Origin: Cannabis sativa
Lineage: Eukaryota; Streptophyta; Magnoliopsida; Rosales; Cannabaceae
Length of the DNA: 64,000 bases
NCBI RefSeq assembly: GCF_029168945.1
Contig: NW_026870038.1
Coordinates: 1,178,001-1,242,000 of the forward strand
Reading direction: 5' to 3'
Shown one piece after another: positions 32,383 through 44,638 of the stretch. Numbering within the stretch: position 1 is the first letter of the stretch; every line of letters begins with the position of its first letter. A program made the translations under genes and the position numbers. Under the pieces are notes generated by a model, which did not search any database, had not been told where the DNA came from, and saw nothing but the letters and a program-made list of their open reading frames with translations.

Positions 32383-34753
32383 CTAATGAGGTTTTGGAAC
32401 ATACCCATCAACAGCAAAGTTCCGAGTAGCGCTAGGAATAGCTAACCGGACTCCATCTAGTTCAGGTTTTGCAATTACTTGACAACCCAGACGAGACCTG
32501 TAAGAATATTGAATCGAAACATGAATTTTAATCTTGCTTGAATGACATTAGAAGATGAATAAATAGTGTGCAAGTTTGTGGTCTTACGTTTCGGTAAGTC
32601 CAAAAGCTAGATCCAACATGTCATTCTCCTCATCAGTTGGGTCTTCTAATTTATTGTAGTACTCCATATCCTACACTTAGATTCAGTTATTATTCATCAC
32701 AACCAGAAAATGTTTACTGCAAATATCACAAAAACTTACCATAACAATCACATGACATGTTGAGCATGCAAGTGAGGCTTCACAAGCTCCTGTTATAAAT
32801 TTTGTTGCAGAATATTAGATTTTGTAAATAAGAGAACTTGATATTACTTCAGAAAGCCACAAAGATATACCATCCTATGATATATGATGAAACAGATCAA
32901 TGAATCAAGAGTCAAGACACGGAGGCTGTAAACAATTACTATGGACATGTTTTATGGTTGCATAATGTAAAAGAGCCATTTGAATTACTTTGTAATATCT
33001 AGTCTTGCGTTTTGAGGGTTTTAACTTTGTCTGTGTGACTTTTTGAGCCACTTTCCTTGTATTAGTTTCTACAAATCATACAAGTTTGATGTTTCGTGTC
33101 TAAAAAAAATGTTACAGAATTATGAAGGTTGGAAAATATAAAATTGCATTATACTATACTTAATAAGCATCAGAAAGTTCATGCCAGAAGGTTGGAAAAT
33201 ATAAAATTGCATTATACTATACTATACTTAATAAGCATCAGAAAGTTCATGCCAGAAGGTTGGAAAATATAAAATTGCATTATACTATACTATACTTAAT
33301 AAGCATCAGAAAGTTCATGCCTTCAAGTTCAATGTCATTTTCATGAGCAGCTTCTAGCATAGACATTCCAACTGGAACTTTAATGAGCTTCTCATCACCA
33401 TCCTTATCAACAAATGTCACAGAAATCCTGAACATAGACAGAAGAGAAAATCTGTGAGAAGGCTGCAAATCTCAATTTAAAGAAAAAAATTAAAACAATA
33501 ATGCTAATTTGTGAGCTAGTTATTAAACTAGTAGAACTACTGAAAAATAAGAACAACACAGAATACATACACTAAACTAGTTAACTGCAATATCCATACA
33601 TGTCATAAAATGAAATAATTTAGTACAAATAAAGGGAAAATCTAATTACCTACATTCTTTTAATTAAGAACTCATGTCTTGCCATAAACTTGGCTATAAG
33701 AAAACCAAAGAAACTTACTCTTCCTCCGGCTCACTCCCTTCTTCCGAAGGACCGCTATTTACTGAAGAAAAAAGACGATGCTTTTGAAAGATTGCTCCCC
33801 TTGAAACCTTAGCTTCTGACTGGTCAAGTTCTTTAAAACGTCAATTAATAGTAAACATGATAAAAATAGAAAATAATAGGAAGTTATAATCTCTCATAAA
33901 TTGAAGTGAAGCTTAAATAACATAGTTTGAGGCAGAATAGTACACAATATCAATTTAATAGCAAATTATTCAAAGATTGCATTACTAAAAAAGCACCCTA
34001 GGGGTGCCCAACACCCTAGTATTTAAATTCAAAGATTGTATTTAATAGAAAATTATTCATTTGCACCAATAGCAATAAAAAGGTGTTGGACAATACACTT
34101 AGAGAGCTCTTTAGCATTTCACCAAATTACTGCTTTCATTCTCTGATATATTCCCAAAAATCTTATGTCATTACAAACATTTTGCTCTATCAAACCATGT
34201 GGAGTGAATCTTCATCAAATTACTTGCACAAATGCTTGCAAAAGTAATGAAACTTCCCCCTTAAACCCTAATTAATTTTTTTTTCCACAATTGATTTTTT
34301 TTTCTTCCCTTTTCAAACAAAATTTCATAAACCTATTCCAGAAACCACAAAATAGGATGTTGGATCTCAACATAGTTAGGGCAATCAGATAAAAAGAGAA
34401 GGGAACAAAACCACTAAAATCAATAAGATCATGTATACATACATTTACATATATAAAGTTATACAATTTCTAAATAAGAAAAGCAGAAAACTAACCAGTG
34501 TTTGCAAGTAATGGCTAGAAGGTCTGTGTGTATATCCAGCACTAGTTAGGGTTCTAGATTTTCCTGACATAACCAAAATATACACAGAATCAAATTTTTG
34601 TCTCTAAAATTCAACATGATAACTAAATTAAGTGTTCAAATTCAAACTATACATAGAAAGTAAGATTGAAAGCATAATTATTAATATAGCATTACCTCTA
34701 CAAAGCTCTTTAACCATCCAAACACCAACTCTTGAAAGTTTAGAAATGAACAT
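32383..34753 (-). CDS. MFDX: Mitochondrial [2Fe-2S] ferredoxin, adrenodoxin type (193 aa)
   Basis: Seven exons on the minus strand: 34753-34696, 34563-34496, 33819-33719, 33427-33321, 32789-32740, 32670-32588, 32497-32383 (582 bases, phases agree). The N-terminal 65 residues (MFISKLSRVGVWMVKELCRG...) look like a mitochondrial presequence. The ferredoxin fold follows: ISVTFVDKDGDE, GMSMLEAAHENDIELEG, then the cluster ligands CEASLACSTC and RLGC (C-x5-C-x2-C-xn-C), and ends AIPSATRNFAVDGYVPKPH as in Arabidopsis MFDX1/2. It passes electrons from adrenodoxin reductase to Fe-S cluster and biotin synthesis in the matrix. The intron after 33321 has a GC donor. Confidence 0.94.
33124..33321. repeat. 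Three tandem 62-68 bp units ending at an exon border
   Basis: Units 33124-33185, 33186-33253 and 33254-33321 share AGAAGGTTGGAAAATATAAA...CAGAAAGTTCATGCC. The last base of the third unit is the last base of the ferredoxin exon 33321-33427, so the 5' splice junction (minus strand G/GCATGAAC) is present in three copies. Confidence 0.9.
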
Positions 34754-36263
34754 AATCGTATAACCTTTCACTACCAAAATGAAGATCGTATAGATATATA
34801 AATATAGCATTGATAAGAATAATAAAAATTTCAACAAAAGTGGAGATGGAATTTAAGGGATTACCGGAAAACGGCGGAGCCCTCGGAGGAGGAAGACGGT
34901 AGACGGCGGTTGGAGATTCGGAGAGAGGGAGTGAGGCACGGCTCGATGGGAGAGGAGAGGAGTATGTGATACCTAAATTTAACAACCATTTAATTTTTTA
35001 TTTAATTTTATACTTTAATAATACTTAAATTTTGCAATAATAATTTATGACATAAATAATTTTTTTTTTTTAGAAAAGACATAAATAAATTTTTGATACT
35101 AATAATATTTAAGTTATAATTTTAAAATTTTTAGATGAACTATTAAATAAATTATAGTAATTTCTGATTGCTGTAAGTCATTAATTTTTACTTTTTTATT
35201 TAAATAATAATTTAAAGCAATAAGAAAATGACACTAATTTTTTTATTTAAATAATAATTTAAAGCAATAAGAAAATGACACTAATTTAATATTTAACGGC
35301 CAAATATTTATAGAGTTAAATTTAAATATTTATACCGCAAATTACTCTTTTCATAATTTCCGTGAATAATTACCATTAAGTCAATAACTATGTAACCGTT
35401 TCTGATAAATAAAAGTCATTAAATTTTTATTTTTTATTTAAAAATTAATTTAAATATACTAATATGAAAATAATACATAGATAAACTTAAGAACCAGTTA
35501 CTTAGAGCATTTCCAATGACAACATTTTTTAAAAGTGTTAAAAAAAATTATATAATTTAAAAATATAATATTTTATTTTATCTCTCTTCTACATCATTCT
35601 TAACATTCTTAATTCTAATAAAAACACTATAACACTCTTTAAAAATATTGTAATTATAATCTTACACATTATTATTTAATATATTATTTGTTTTAATTAT
35701 AAATATTATTTTATTTTTAAAAAAAAAGATAGAATCAATGTCATATAATGGCATTAACACAATATTCTATGATATGATCTATTTATCTCTAATGGTATAG
35801 TATTTTTATGTTTTGCCAAACATCTTCTAAAATTTAACTATTAGAGATGCTTTTTCATATTTGACTTAGTTATTATTATTTATTACTGTAAAAACATTTA
35901 AAATTATGTATTTTTGTATTTTTTTTTTTTATTAAAATAATCCCTAAACATCATAGGGTGTGGCAAATTCCAATTTCCACCAAATTATTAAATGCCAAAA
36001 TAAATAAATAAATAAAAGCTTCAATATAGTATGAATTGGCACGTGCCTAACCATAGACACATGTAGCAATGGGTAGTGACTAGGCCCATATCGTAGCCCA
36101 AACTATTAGGGTTTTAGGCTATTCCTACTAAGAATAAAATTATACTCGTAACCAAACAAACACACCCAAATCTTCTTCTTACACTTTTTCGTTATCTTCA
36201 AAACCAAAACTTTCAAACTCAAGACGCCATTTCAGAAAGAAGAAGATTTTTGATTTTGATTCG
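34754..36263. other. Divergent intergenic region between ferredoxin and HP30 genes
   Basis: 34754-34970 probably holds the ferredoxin leader (minus-strand donor GTTTTCCG/GTAATC near 34866). 34980-36060 is AT-rich with a 47-bp tandem duplication at 35192-35285 (TTTTATTTAAATAATAATTT unit). HP30 promoter elements lie at 36083-36114. Confidence 0.6.
36083..36114 (+). promoter_or_regulatory. Site II and telo-box elements of the HP30 promoter
   Basis: GGCCCA (36083-36088) and AGCCCA (36095-36100) are site II cores; TTAGGGTTT (36106-36114) is a telo-box. This pairing is common in promoters of plant organelle-biogenesis genes and fits the HP30 gene starting 150 bp downstream. Confidence 0.6.
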
Positions 36264-39200
36264 ATGGAGCAAGGGAAGCAAGGAGTCATGGTGGCTAAAT
36301 TGTCTCCTAATCAGAACCCAATAGAGCAATTACAAGTTCGGTATAAGCTTTTGGAGACTCAGTTCAAAACTTGGTTGACTAAGCAATCTTTGCCTGTTGA
36401 AGCTGCCATCGTTACTATCACTAGCGCCGCTCAAGGTGCTGCCATCGGTGCTTTTATGGGTACTTTAACCAACGATGGTGGCTCTCCTTTTCCTACTCCT
36501 CCTCAGGCTAATCTTAACCCTCAAGCCATGGCTTCACTTAAACAAGCTCAGGTGAAATTCTGCTCTCTTTCGTTTTTGTTTTTAGAAATGGTATTTTTGG
36601 TGATTTTGATCGAAATTATGTGAGAGTTTGGTGCTTTATTGTGGTTTGTGGCGTTATTTGTCTCTGTAACTGAACTATATAAGTACCCATTTGGAAATTA
36701 TGTGAAATTGTAATTGGATAGAGGAAAGGGGTTCTAGAAATGGAAGATAGGGTTTTAGTTATTAATCTGATCATTTACATAATTTTAGTATATTCATGGT
36801 TCTGTGGTTTGTAGCTTAAAAGGTTTAGGAAATTAGATAGAAAAATGAAACTGGAACCTCTTCAATTAATCAAAAGATATGTAGAACCCTAGAGTAACAG
36901 TTAGGATGCTTCCTTATGCTAAAGAACACCACGAATAGGCGATATTCACTGGGCCAAGAGCACCCGCTAGTGTAAGAGCTTCCACAGCTGGTTGGCCAAA
37001 ATGAGGACAATATATATCTATGTCTGCTTACAAAGGGCAAAGAGTTATCCTAATAGACCGGTATACTTGAACCTTGTTCCTAAATGACCTGATCAATTCG
37101 AGTAGGCACTCGCCATCTATTTTCATTGTTCAACTCTTTGACAACATGAAAATCAACACCAACTAAAGGTCAAAAGATATGAAGAATCCTAGAATAACAG
37201 TTTGGATGTTTTCTTATGCTAAAGGTCACCAATGGTGTCGGCACCACCTATATTGCTATTGGTGCAATCTAATATAGAATTCGTATATTTTTATCTAATA
37301 ACTGTTAAACATTTGTAAGGTCCATCTCGTAAGGTGTCACCTTGTGGCACCACTGGTGCCTAATAGCAATATTCCATTTTTTTTTCTTTTTTGCTTTCAT
37401 GGGGTTGAATTCCTAATTATAATTTGGTATTGTAAATTGACAGACCTTGTTTTTCATTTTATTGATCATATTTTATATTTGCTGAAAGCTTGAGTAAAAA
37501 ATATTCTGAACTCGAAATTTTGAGTTGGGTAAGATTGATCATGCACTTTGATTTTTCTTTAACAATGTGTCAACAACAACAAAGATGTATTTGATGATAT
37601 GCATCAAGTATTTATCTGTTAGTGATTTTTTTTTTTTTTTGGTGTATGGTGACAAATGATTTACTTTGATTGCAGGCTCTTTCTGGAGGCCCGTTTGTAC
37701 AAGCTCGCAACTTTGCTGTAATGACTGGTGTAAATGCTGGCATATCATGTGTCATGAAAAGATTGAGGGGAAAGGAGGATGTTCAGTCCAGGTTAGATTC
37801 TCTTCAAACACTCTTCATATAATGTCCACCATTTTCTTTTTATGGAAACTCCAATCCGTGGTGTATTTAGCACTGGTTTATATGCCCATCTGTACTGGAA
37901 TTACCTTGACGTGTTGTCAATGGCCAGGGGAATTTCTTACATTGTGAAATTACCATAATTTGGGCGAACCTCTTAGCAGGATTGCTTACATGTTTACACT
38001 TTACTAACACTTTTAATGATAATTCTGTTGATAAATTGTTTGTTTTGTCACACACTTATGATTTGTTTTTTTTTATTGAACTTTCCACTGATATTCTAAA
38101 CAATAAAACTCTCAACAACTTTTTTCATTTTTTGCTTTTTGATAGTAAATTCATACAAGGTTATTTCAATCACTTTATTGTGTTCTATTTTGTCTTTTGT
38201 AAGTAGTATTATTTGAAGCATGTTTATTGCAATAATTTCGTTAGTTTGGAGTTCCAATTTAAGTTTCAAATTCTTTTTAACATTTTGTAGCCGGAAGCTC
38301 CTAGCATAGATAGAGAATTGATTTGTTGCCTTGATATATCTTGGAGATATTTTGTTTCAATTCTAAGGGTAGAAAAATGAACTTTTCTTCATGATATTAG
38401 ACAAAGACTGAAGATTCAACCGAGTTTTCTGGTAGTGCTATTTGGGCTAGATGGGTATTACAGTCAAGTAGGATTGGGCATACCTTTTAGAAACCATACT
38501 GTTACCATTGTAATTATTTTCAACTAAAGGCACTTGAGTTCTCTTTGGCAAGTGTCTAAGTAATTGCACCGAAGAGGCAAATGAAATCAAAGAGTATTCA
38601 GTGGTTTTTGGAGGCAAATATTTTAGCTGTTAAGATATAAGTTTCTTAAAGTTAGCTTCTCTTTGATATTTTATAGTTTTCTTTCCTTACTCATGCTGAG
38701 ACTATTGGCATTCTATTGCAGTATGGTAGCAGCGTTTGGTTCCGGAGCTATGTTTTCATTGGTAAGTGGCATGGGCGGTCCAAATCAGATAGCCAATGCA
38801 GCTACTTCAGGGCTTTTCTTTGCACTTGTTCAAGGTGGACTTTTCCAGGTAAAAGCTTCAGAATGGTAGAGTTTAGCATTTTATGAGTAGAAGAAATGCC
38901 CAGATGGCCAAACTTCTCATAATTTCTTTTGAATATCGTCTGACAATTTCAATTTCCATCATATAATTATCACACCGGCCAAACTTTTCACTTCAAAAAC
39001 ACCTCCCTGCTTTGTCGCTATGCAGTTGGGGCAAAAGTTTTCTCAACCGCCAGTGGAAGATACTTACTATTCCAAAACGAGAAGCATGTTGAGTAACCTC
39101 GGTCTCCAGAATTACGAGAAGAATTTCAAGAAAGGGTTATTATCAGACACCACGTTACCTCTTCTCACTGATAGGTAGAAGTCTTTCGATAACTTTCATC

Positions 39201-39451
39201 GAAACAAAACATAAGATAAAAACCCACATACAAAAAGAGCTAATGGCATATCATTTTGTGTTTTCAGCGCACTTAGAGACGTGAAGATCCCACCAGGACC
39301 ACGACTACTCATTCTCGATCACATTCAAAGGTAGTAGAAAACAAAACATGTCTAAATACATACATACATGATTTTTTCTTTACCTTCTGCTGAAGCTAGA
39401 AGAAAAAATGGTTTCAGGGACCCGGAATTCAAGGGAAAACGTGGAAAATAG
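36264..39451 (+). CDS. HP30: Chloroplast/mitochondrial inner-membrane import protein HP30-like (Tim17/22/23 family, 258 aa)
   Basis: Exons 36264-36551, 37676-37791, 38722-38848, 39026-39174, 39268-39330, 39418-39451 (777 bases; all GT-AG, phases agree). Residues about 45-175 form the Tim17/Tim22/Tim23 domain ([76 protein letters not shown]), four hydrophobic Gly-rich segments. The C-terminal 65 residues form a SAM domain ([38 protein letters not shown]). This pairing matches Arabidopsis HP30-1/HP30-2, inner-envelope import components for proteins without cleavable transit peptides. Intron 1 (1124 bp) holds two diverged direct repeats (36870 and 37170). Confidence 0.92.
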
Positions 39452-40000
39452 ACTGCGGCGATAGCCTTGTCGGGAGCTGTAGTTTTAGCTGCCATTGAAG
39501 TCAATTTGTTTTCACCAGTTTTAATAGCAGAAGCAGATAGTGAGGTGAGGATGAGTAATTAGGAGGTGATATGTTTTTGAAATGAAAAGAGATAATGTGG
39601 GATTGATTGTTTTGTTTTGTGCTGAAAAAATTGATTCACTAAATTTGTTGGGAGTAAAATTTGATTAGCAATAATTCTTATGTGTTTCTCTCCCTCTTAT
39701 GAAAAAGTCCACTTCACACACTACACTCACTACACATTAGAGATCATAGATTGAGAAGAAAAAAAATATATTTCATAGAAACAGGGAATAAAAATTTAAG
39801 AGTATACTTACTAGGCACTAGGGACTTTGCAATACATATAATAGTTATTAAATTAAATTATATATAACCTACTATTTATCAAAATTAAAGTCTAAGGATT
39901 ATGTAAAATAATATTAAAAAATTATTAGTAAATTGTAAAATAATTTATATTTTGAATGTAAGTTTGTGCTACATTAGAATTTCAAGAAATGTAAAGATTT

Positions 40001-40346
40001 AACCTAACTAGTAATATATTTGAATACTTCTTGAATTTTTAATGTTAAATTTTTTTCTTCAATTATTGAAATTGTTAGATTTAAGGACTTTTGTCCAATT
40101 TTAGTAAGGAAAGTTTAATATTTATAAAAGTTTAGGAGGTATGATTTGGTACGTCAAAGTTTGAGGGGCATAATTGAATAGATATCAAAGTTTGGAGAAC
40201 ATAATTTAGTATATGGATAATTACCGAATTAGTAAAATTGAATGAAATTGGGCAAAAAATTTTAAATCTAACAATTTCAATAATTGAGGGAGAATTTTTA
40301 ACGTGATATATGTCAAAATTTAAGGTAAAAATTATAATTAGTCTAT
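40001..40346. repeat. Degenerate fold-back element, family of 62130-62527
   Basis: The left part (AATTATTGAAATTGTTAGAT...GGACTTTTGTCCAATTTTAGTA) is the inverse of the right part (AAATTGAATGAAATTGGGCA...ATCTAACAATTTCAATAATT). The centre carries TTTGAGGGGCATAAT-type phrases shared with 62290-62370. The ends CTAACTAGTAAT and ATTATAATTAG are decayed versions of CTAATTAG. Confidence 0.7.
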
Positions 40347-42180
40347 TTGAAAATTTTACACTTCATATTTGATTTTAAAACAGTATAAGATATAAGGTAA
40401 TTGGTTAATCACTTTTAAGGTAATTAGTTCTATTCATTGATTAATCCCTTTTAAGGTAATTAGTTCTGTTCTTTCTATATTTTCTTAAATTTCTTTCCAT
40501 AAATTTTTTTATTTTTTTTTAAAGAAAATACATTTTTGAACGGATTGTATGATAATCTATAAAATTTATAATTTCCTTAATTTAAGCTCTGTTCGGCAAC
40601 CATTTTGTTTTTTGTTTTCTTAAATTTCACTTAACAAAATCTTGTTATTTATTCATGGTTTTTGATTAATTAATCAAAAAATTGATTTTTTAATTCTTAC
40701 CGAACAATACCTTAATTTAACGAAGGAAAATAATTTAATTTTTATTTTTATTTTATATGTATTATTTATCTCTCTTACAAATTTACTCTAATAAAATTTA
40801 TTTACCCAATCAGCTATAATACTATAATATAAAATTTTAACAATTCACTAATAAATTTATATGTAATCTATTAATATCACCACTACATATTATATAAATT
40901 TATATGCTCAAGTTTCTTGATGTTAGATTGTTTTTGTTTTTATGATTTGTTCATAAGAAAAAAAAAATGAAAATGTATATTCACTAATCGGAATGAGTCA
41001 TTTGTGTGTGTTGTATTTGAAAAGAAACTATCAAGTTTTTAATTTGGTTCAATAAAATTTATTTTTAAGAGATTATGATGTTTGTCTTTTGATTATAATT
41101 CAAAAATAATTTATGAATTTATTTTCTATTTGAATAATAAAAAATCACTAATATTCACATGTAAATTACATGACCAAAAAAAAGTATAGTATAACTTTTC
41201 TTGTTTGTAGTTATTAGGTAATATAAGTGTAACCAAAAGTAAAATTTTGTAGTCAATTGCATGCATTTTTCTAATATATTTTAAACCAACAAAAAAAATA
41301 GTGTGAGTGCATTTTTATTTAAATTACTGAAATGGAATTAGTGTGAGTACTTTTGTAAAGGGATGAAACTCATTTTATCATTTATGTTGTAAAGAGAAAT
41401 GTGAAGGTAGATTAGCCGTTGTCATATTATTATTAGTATAATTTAATATTAAAGTCTTACATGTTTTAGTTTAATAAATACCGTAAAAAAATCTATAACC
41501 ACACACATGTGACATTTTGATGGTGTAAAAATGGTCCTAATCTAGGAAAGATCACATTACCCAAACCCTCTTTTCACAAAGATTTCAACAACACAAGAAA
41601 GAATAGCTTACACACAAAGACACTACTTGCTTGGCTTGGCTCTTTCACTATCACATTCTTATTTTCTCACTTTCTAGTTTCTAATCTAAAATGGTAAAAG
41701 ACATGCACAAACAAACAAACAAACCACACTCATATATGTTCCACTATATTACAAAATATATCTCTAACCATAACCCAAAAGCAAACAATTATGGTAGGGC
41801 AAGGGCACCACACTAAAGTTGTGACGCTCAAAATGGTTGTTTTCTTGCTCTTTTTGTAGTGGTCATGACTCATGATGATAGCTTTGGTGGTGGGACCAAT
41901 TTCTTTTTCAAACTCAATCTCCTCCTACCATTTTTCTTGGGCTATTGGCCCATTTGCTCAATAGTGGGATTTATGTGTTCATCAATTGATTAATCATCTT
42001 TATTAATTTGGGAAATTTTTACATATTTAATAAGTATATTTCTATACCATTGTTATGGCTTATGTGGTATGATAAGGTGTCCATTAGGTAAACACCACTT
42101 GTGACATATTATTATTATACTATTATTAGTATAATTTTTTTTTTAATAAAAGACATTTATAGATTAAAATTAAATAGAAT

Positions 42181-42448
42181 TAAACTTCACGGTCATTATA
42201 TATGATGTTGTCTGGTATAAAAGAAAGTTCAACCATATCAATGACATTTTTGGAAAAAGCTCACTTAGCCACATTACAGACCGCAAAATTACAATATCTT
42301 GAAATAAACGAAAAATTACGACTTAACAGAAGATTATAGATATGTTTACATTGAATCACATAATTACTAATACCTCAACTGGAATAAGTTTCCTTCAGCG
42401 TCTTGATAACCGTCTCAAAATCACTTTCAATAAACACAAAAAGGTGTT
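42181..42448 (-). pseudogene. RNase H-like (RVT_3) domain remnant, probably from a LINE
   Basis: Minus-strand translation reads LFVFIESDFETVIKTLKE, a stop, then ISNYVIQCKHIYNLLLS, FSFISRYCNFAVCNVAK, a stop, and IPDNII. This matches the plant RVT_3 pattern (ESD...V...L, ...I..C..L......F..V.R..N..AH.LAK.A, ...P..I). Two in-frame stops and the lost NxxAH show it is dead. Confidence 0.55.
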
Positions 42449-44638
42449 TCAAATCTCATTATTAGTATAATTTAATATTAAACATTATACCTTTAGCGTA
42501 CCTAGTTGGTCAACCTTTTATATTTTGTATTAAAAAAATTCTAACTCTAACCTAATTTGTCAGAGCTTTATTATTTACTTGATTCTTGATCAACATGATA
42601 AGTAATATATGTTTACTTTATTCAATATTTTTAATTGTATCTCTTTAACTTATTTGACTAATACATAGAGATCCAATTTTTTTTTCCTAAGAATTAAATA
42701 ATTTATTACAAAATATCTACCTAATAAATAAATTCTTTAATATCAAGTGTGAATAATTTAAGAAAAATCTATTATACACCCGGTGTTTTAGTATACTTTT
42801 ATCTATTTCATCATTTACCAGAGCGTTTTAGAGCGTTTTACGAGGTACAAAATTCCCCAAAAAAGAGAAAGTTACAAATTTTATGTACTTTTATACTTTT
42901 GGTATAAAAATATGGTATTTTTTTTTTCAAAAAAGTTATTTATGAGAAAATTGATTTTTTTAAAAAAAAAAAATAATAGGAAAATCAGGTAAGGGTAACT
43001 AAGGACCCTTATGGTAAATAGAGGAGTAACCAGTTATTACAACAAGAGGTAACCAAGTACCTTATGTTATTTTTTCTATATTTTTAAATTTTTTTAAAAT
43101 TTCCCCATGAAATAACTTGTATTTTTGAGAATAAAAAAAACTATATTTTATACTTTAAAAGTCATAAAAATAAAAATTTTCAAAAATTATAATGGTGTAT
43201 GTTGTACTTGTAAATTTTTAGAAAATATAATTTAAAATAGCAAAAGAGATTTACGTGTAAATTTGACTAATCCTCCTTATTAGGCTTTTTTTTTTTTACT
43301 TAAATCTCATTAGTTGGGGTTTGACAATAACATCATACCCACAAATAGTGATGGGGTAAGTTGAAAAATACCTTTTTTATTAATCCATTAATTAAATTTG
43401 CCTCTAATTTTATATTTATTTGAAACATACCTCTTTTTATATGTATTGTACCCAAAATACCCTGACATAAGAGAGTCACATGGAGAGTATCTTGAAGTGA
43501 CAGGGGCAAAATTGGTAAAATATTTAAAAAAAAAAAGGGTAAAAATAATAGATTTTAAAAAAGAGGGTAAAAATAAAAGAGGACAATATAAAAAGTGTAT
43601 AGAGTGTAATTTCCTCAATAGTGATGGTTTGTTTCTTGTACTAATTTTCGTGTGTAATCACATCATGTTAAAAAATATCTAATCAATAAATATTAAAGGG
43701 AAATTTTTATATATATACATTATATACATTAATATTACAAAAAAAACGTTAAATGAAAACAATGCATTTGTATGCCGTGACACGTCATCAAGCTTACCGT
43801 GATTAGCTTGAATAATTTTGGAACCACCGGCGATGAAGGAGACGCGCCCACAATTCCATATTTCTCGGCCATCTCTGCGCGTGGTTCTACTGTTTAAAAC
43901 AGAAATCTATAAATACCGTAAGAATAATACACGAAAACGAAAAACAGAAACCAAACCAACCTTGAACGAAAAAACACCATTGACGGAAAAATACAGATCT
44001 CGACGAATCTGAAAATTAGAGAATCGATCATCATATCTCTCAAAACTGTTGCTGTATACAACAAGCAAATCATCGTCTCTCTAATTCGACCTACAATTCA
44101 ATCCATCAATAAACCTATGAGCTGATCACAACAAACAAAAAATCGAAAAACCAGAAATCGTTGCTTCGAGGAAGAAGAAGAAGTCCGTCAACTACAACAT
44201 CGAAAACTAAATCTGAATAAGGTACCTATTATACATTACGATACATACTACTGCTTATAACACATTACACCTTCCAATTCCTGAAAACACCTAAAAATCC
44301 ATCATGTTTGTTAATTCTGTTAAACATGATTATTTGACAATTAATCAGTACTAATCAGATAGTTTACCAGTTGTAATCATAACTGATAGTAAACTAATCA
44401 ATACTAAGTACTTTAAAAAATACAGTACACTATAAACCTTCGTAATTGTAATCGCTCCAACATTATAGTTCAACATATAGTCATCTAATTAGTAAAACTG
44501 CATATAAACCTTACTATAAAAAATATAAATTTAGTTTATGAACATCACACCTATTACATGTTTATTATTTTTGTATATACATAATGTTTACTGTATACAA
44601 TACTTAACATGATTAAACTAAACAAATCACGCAGAAAT

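Larger units (their letters stand above)
39452..43739. other. Long AT-rich intergenic region with repeat remnants
   Basis: Contains an inverted-repeat element (about 40001-40346) of the same family as 62130-62527, and a RNase H-like remnant (42181-42448, minus). Elsewhere there are A/T runs and no gene. Confidence 0.6.

Noticed and set aside
33280..33468. 62-codon minus-strand frame as a stand-alone small protein
   Set aside because: It is the ferredoxin exon 33321-33427 plus flanking intron.
37220..37380. Possible MITE with GGTGTCGGCACC-like ends in HP30 intron 1
   Set aside because: Inverted similarity is short and patchy, no TSD was found; a few phrases recur near 33985-34090, but not enough to call an element.
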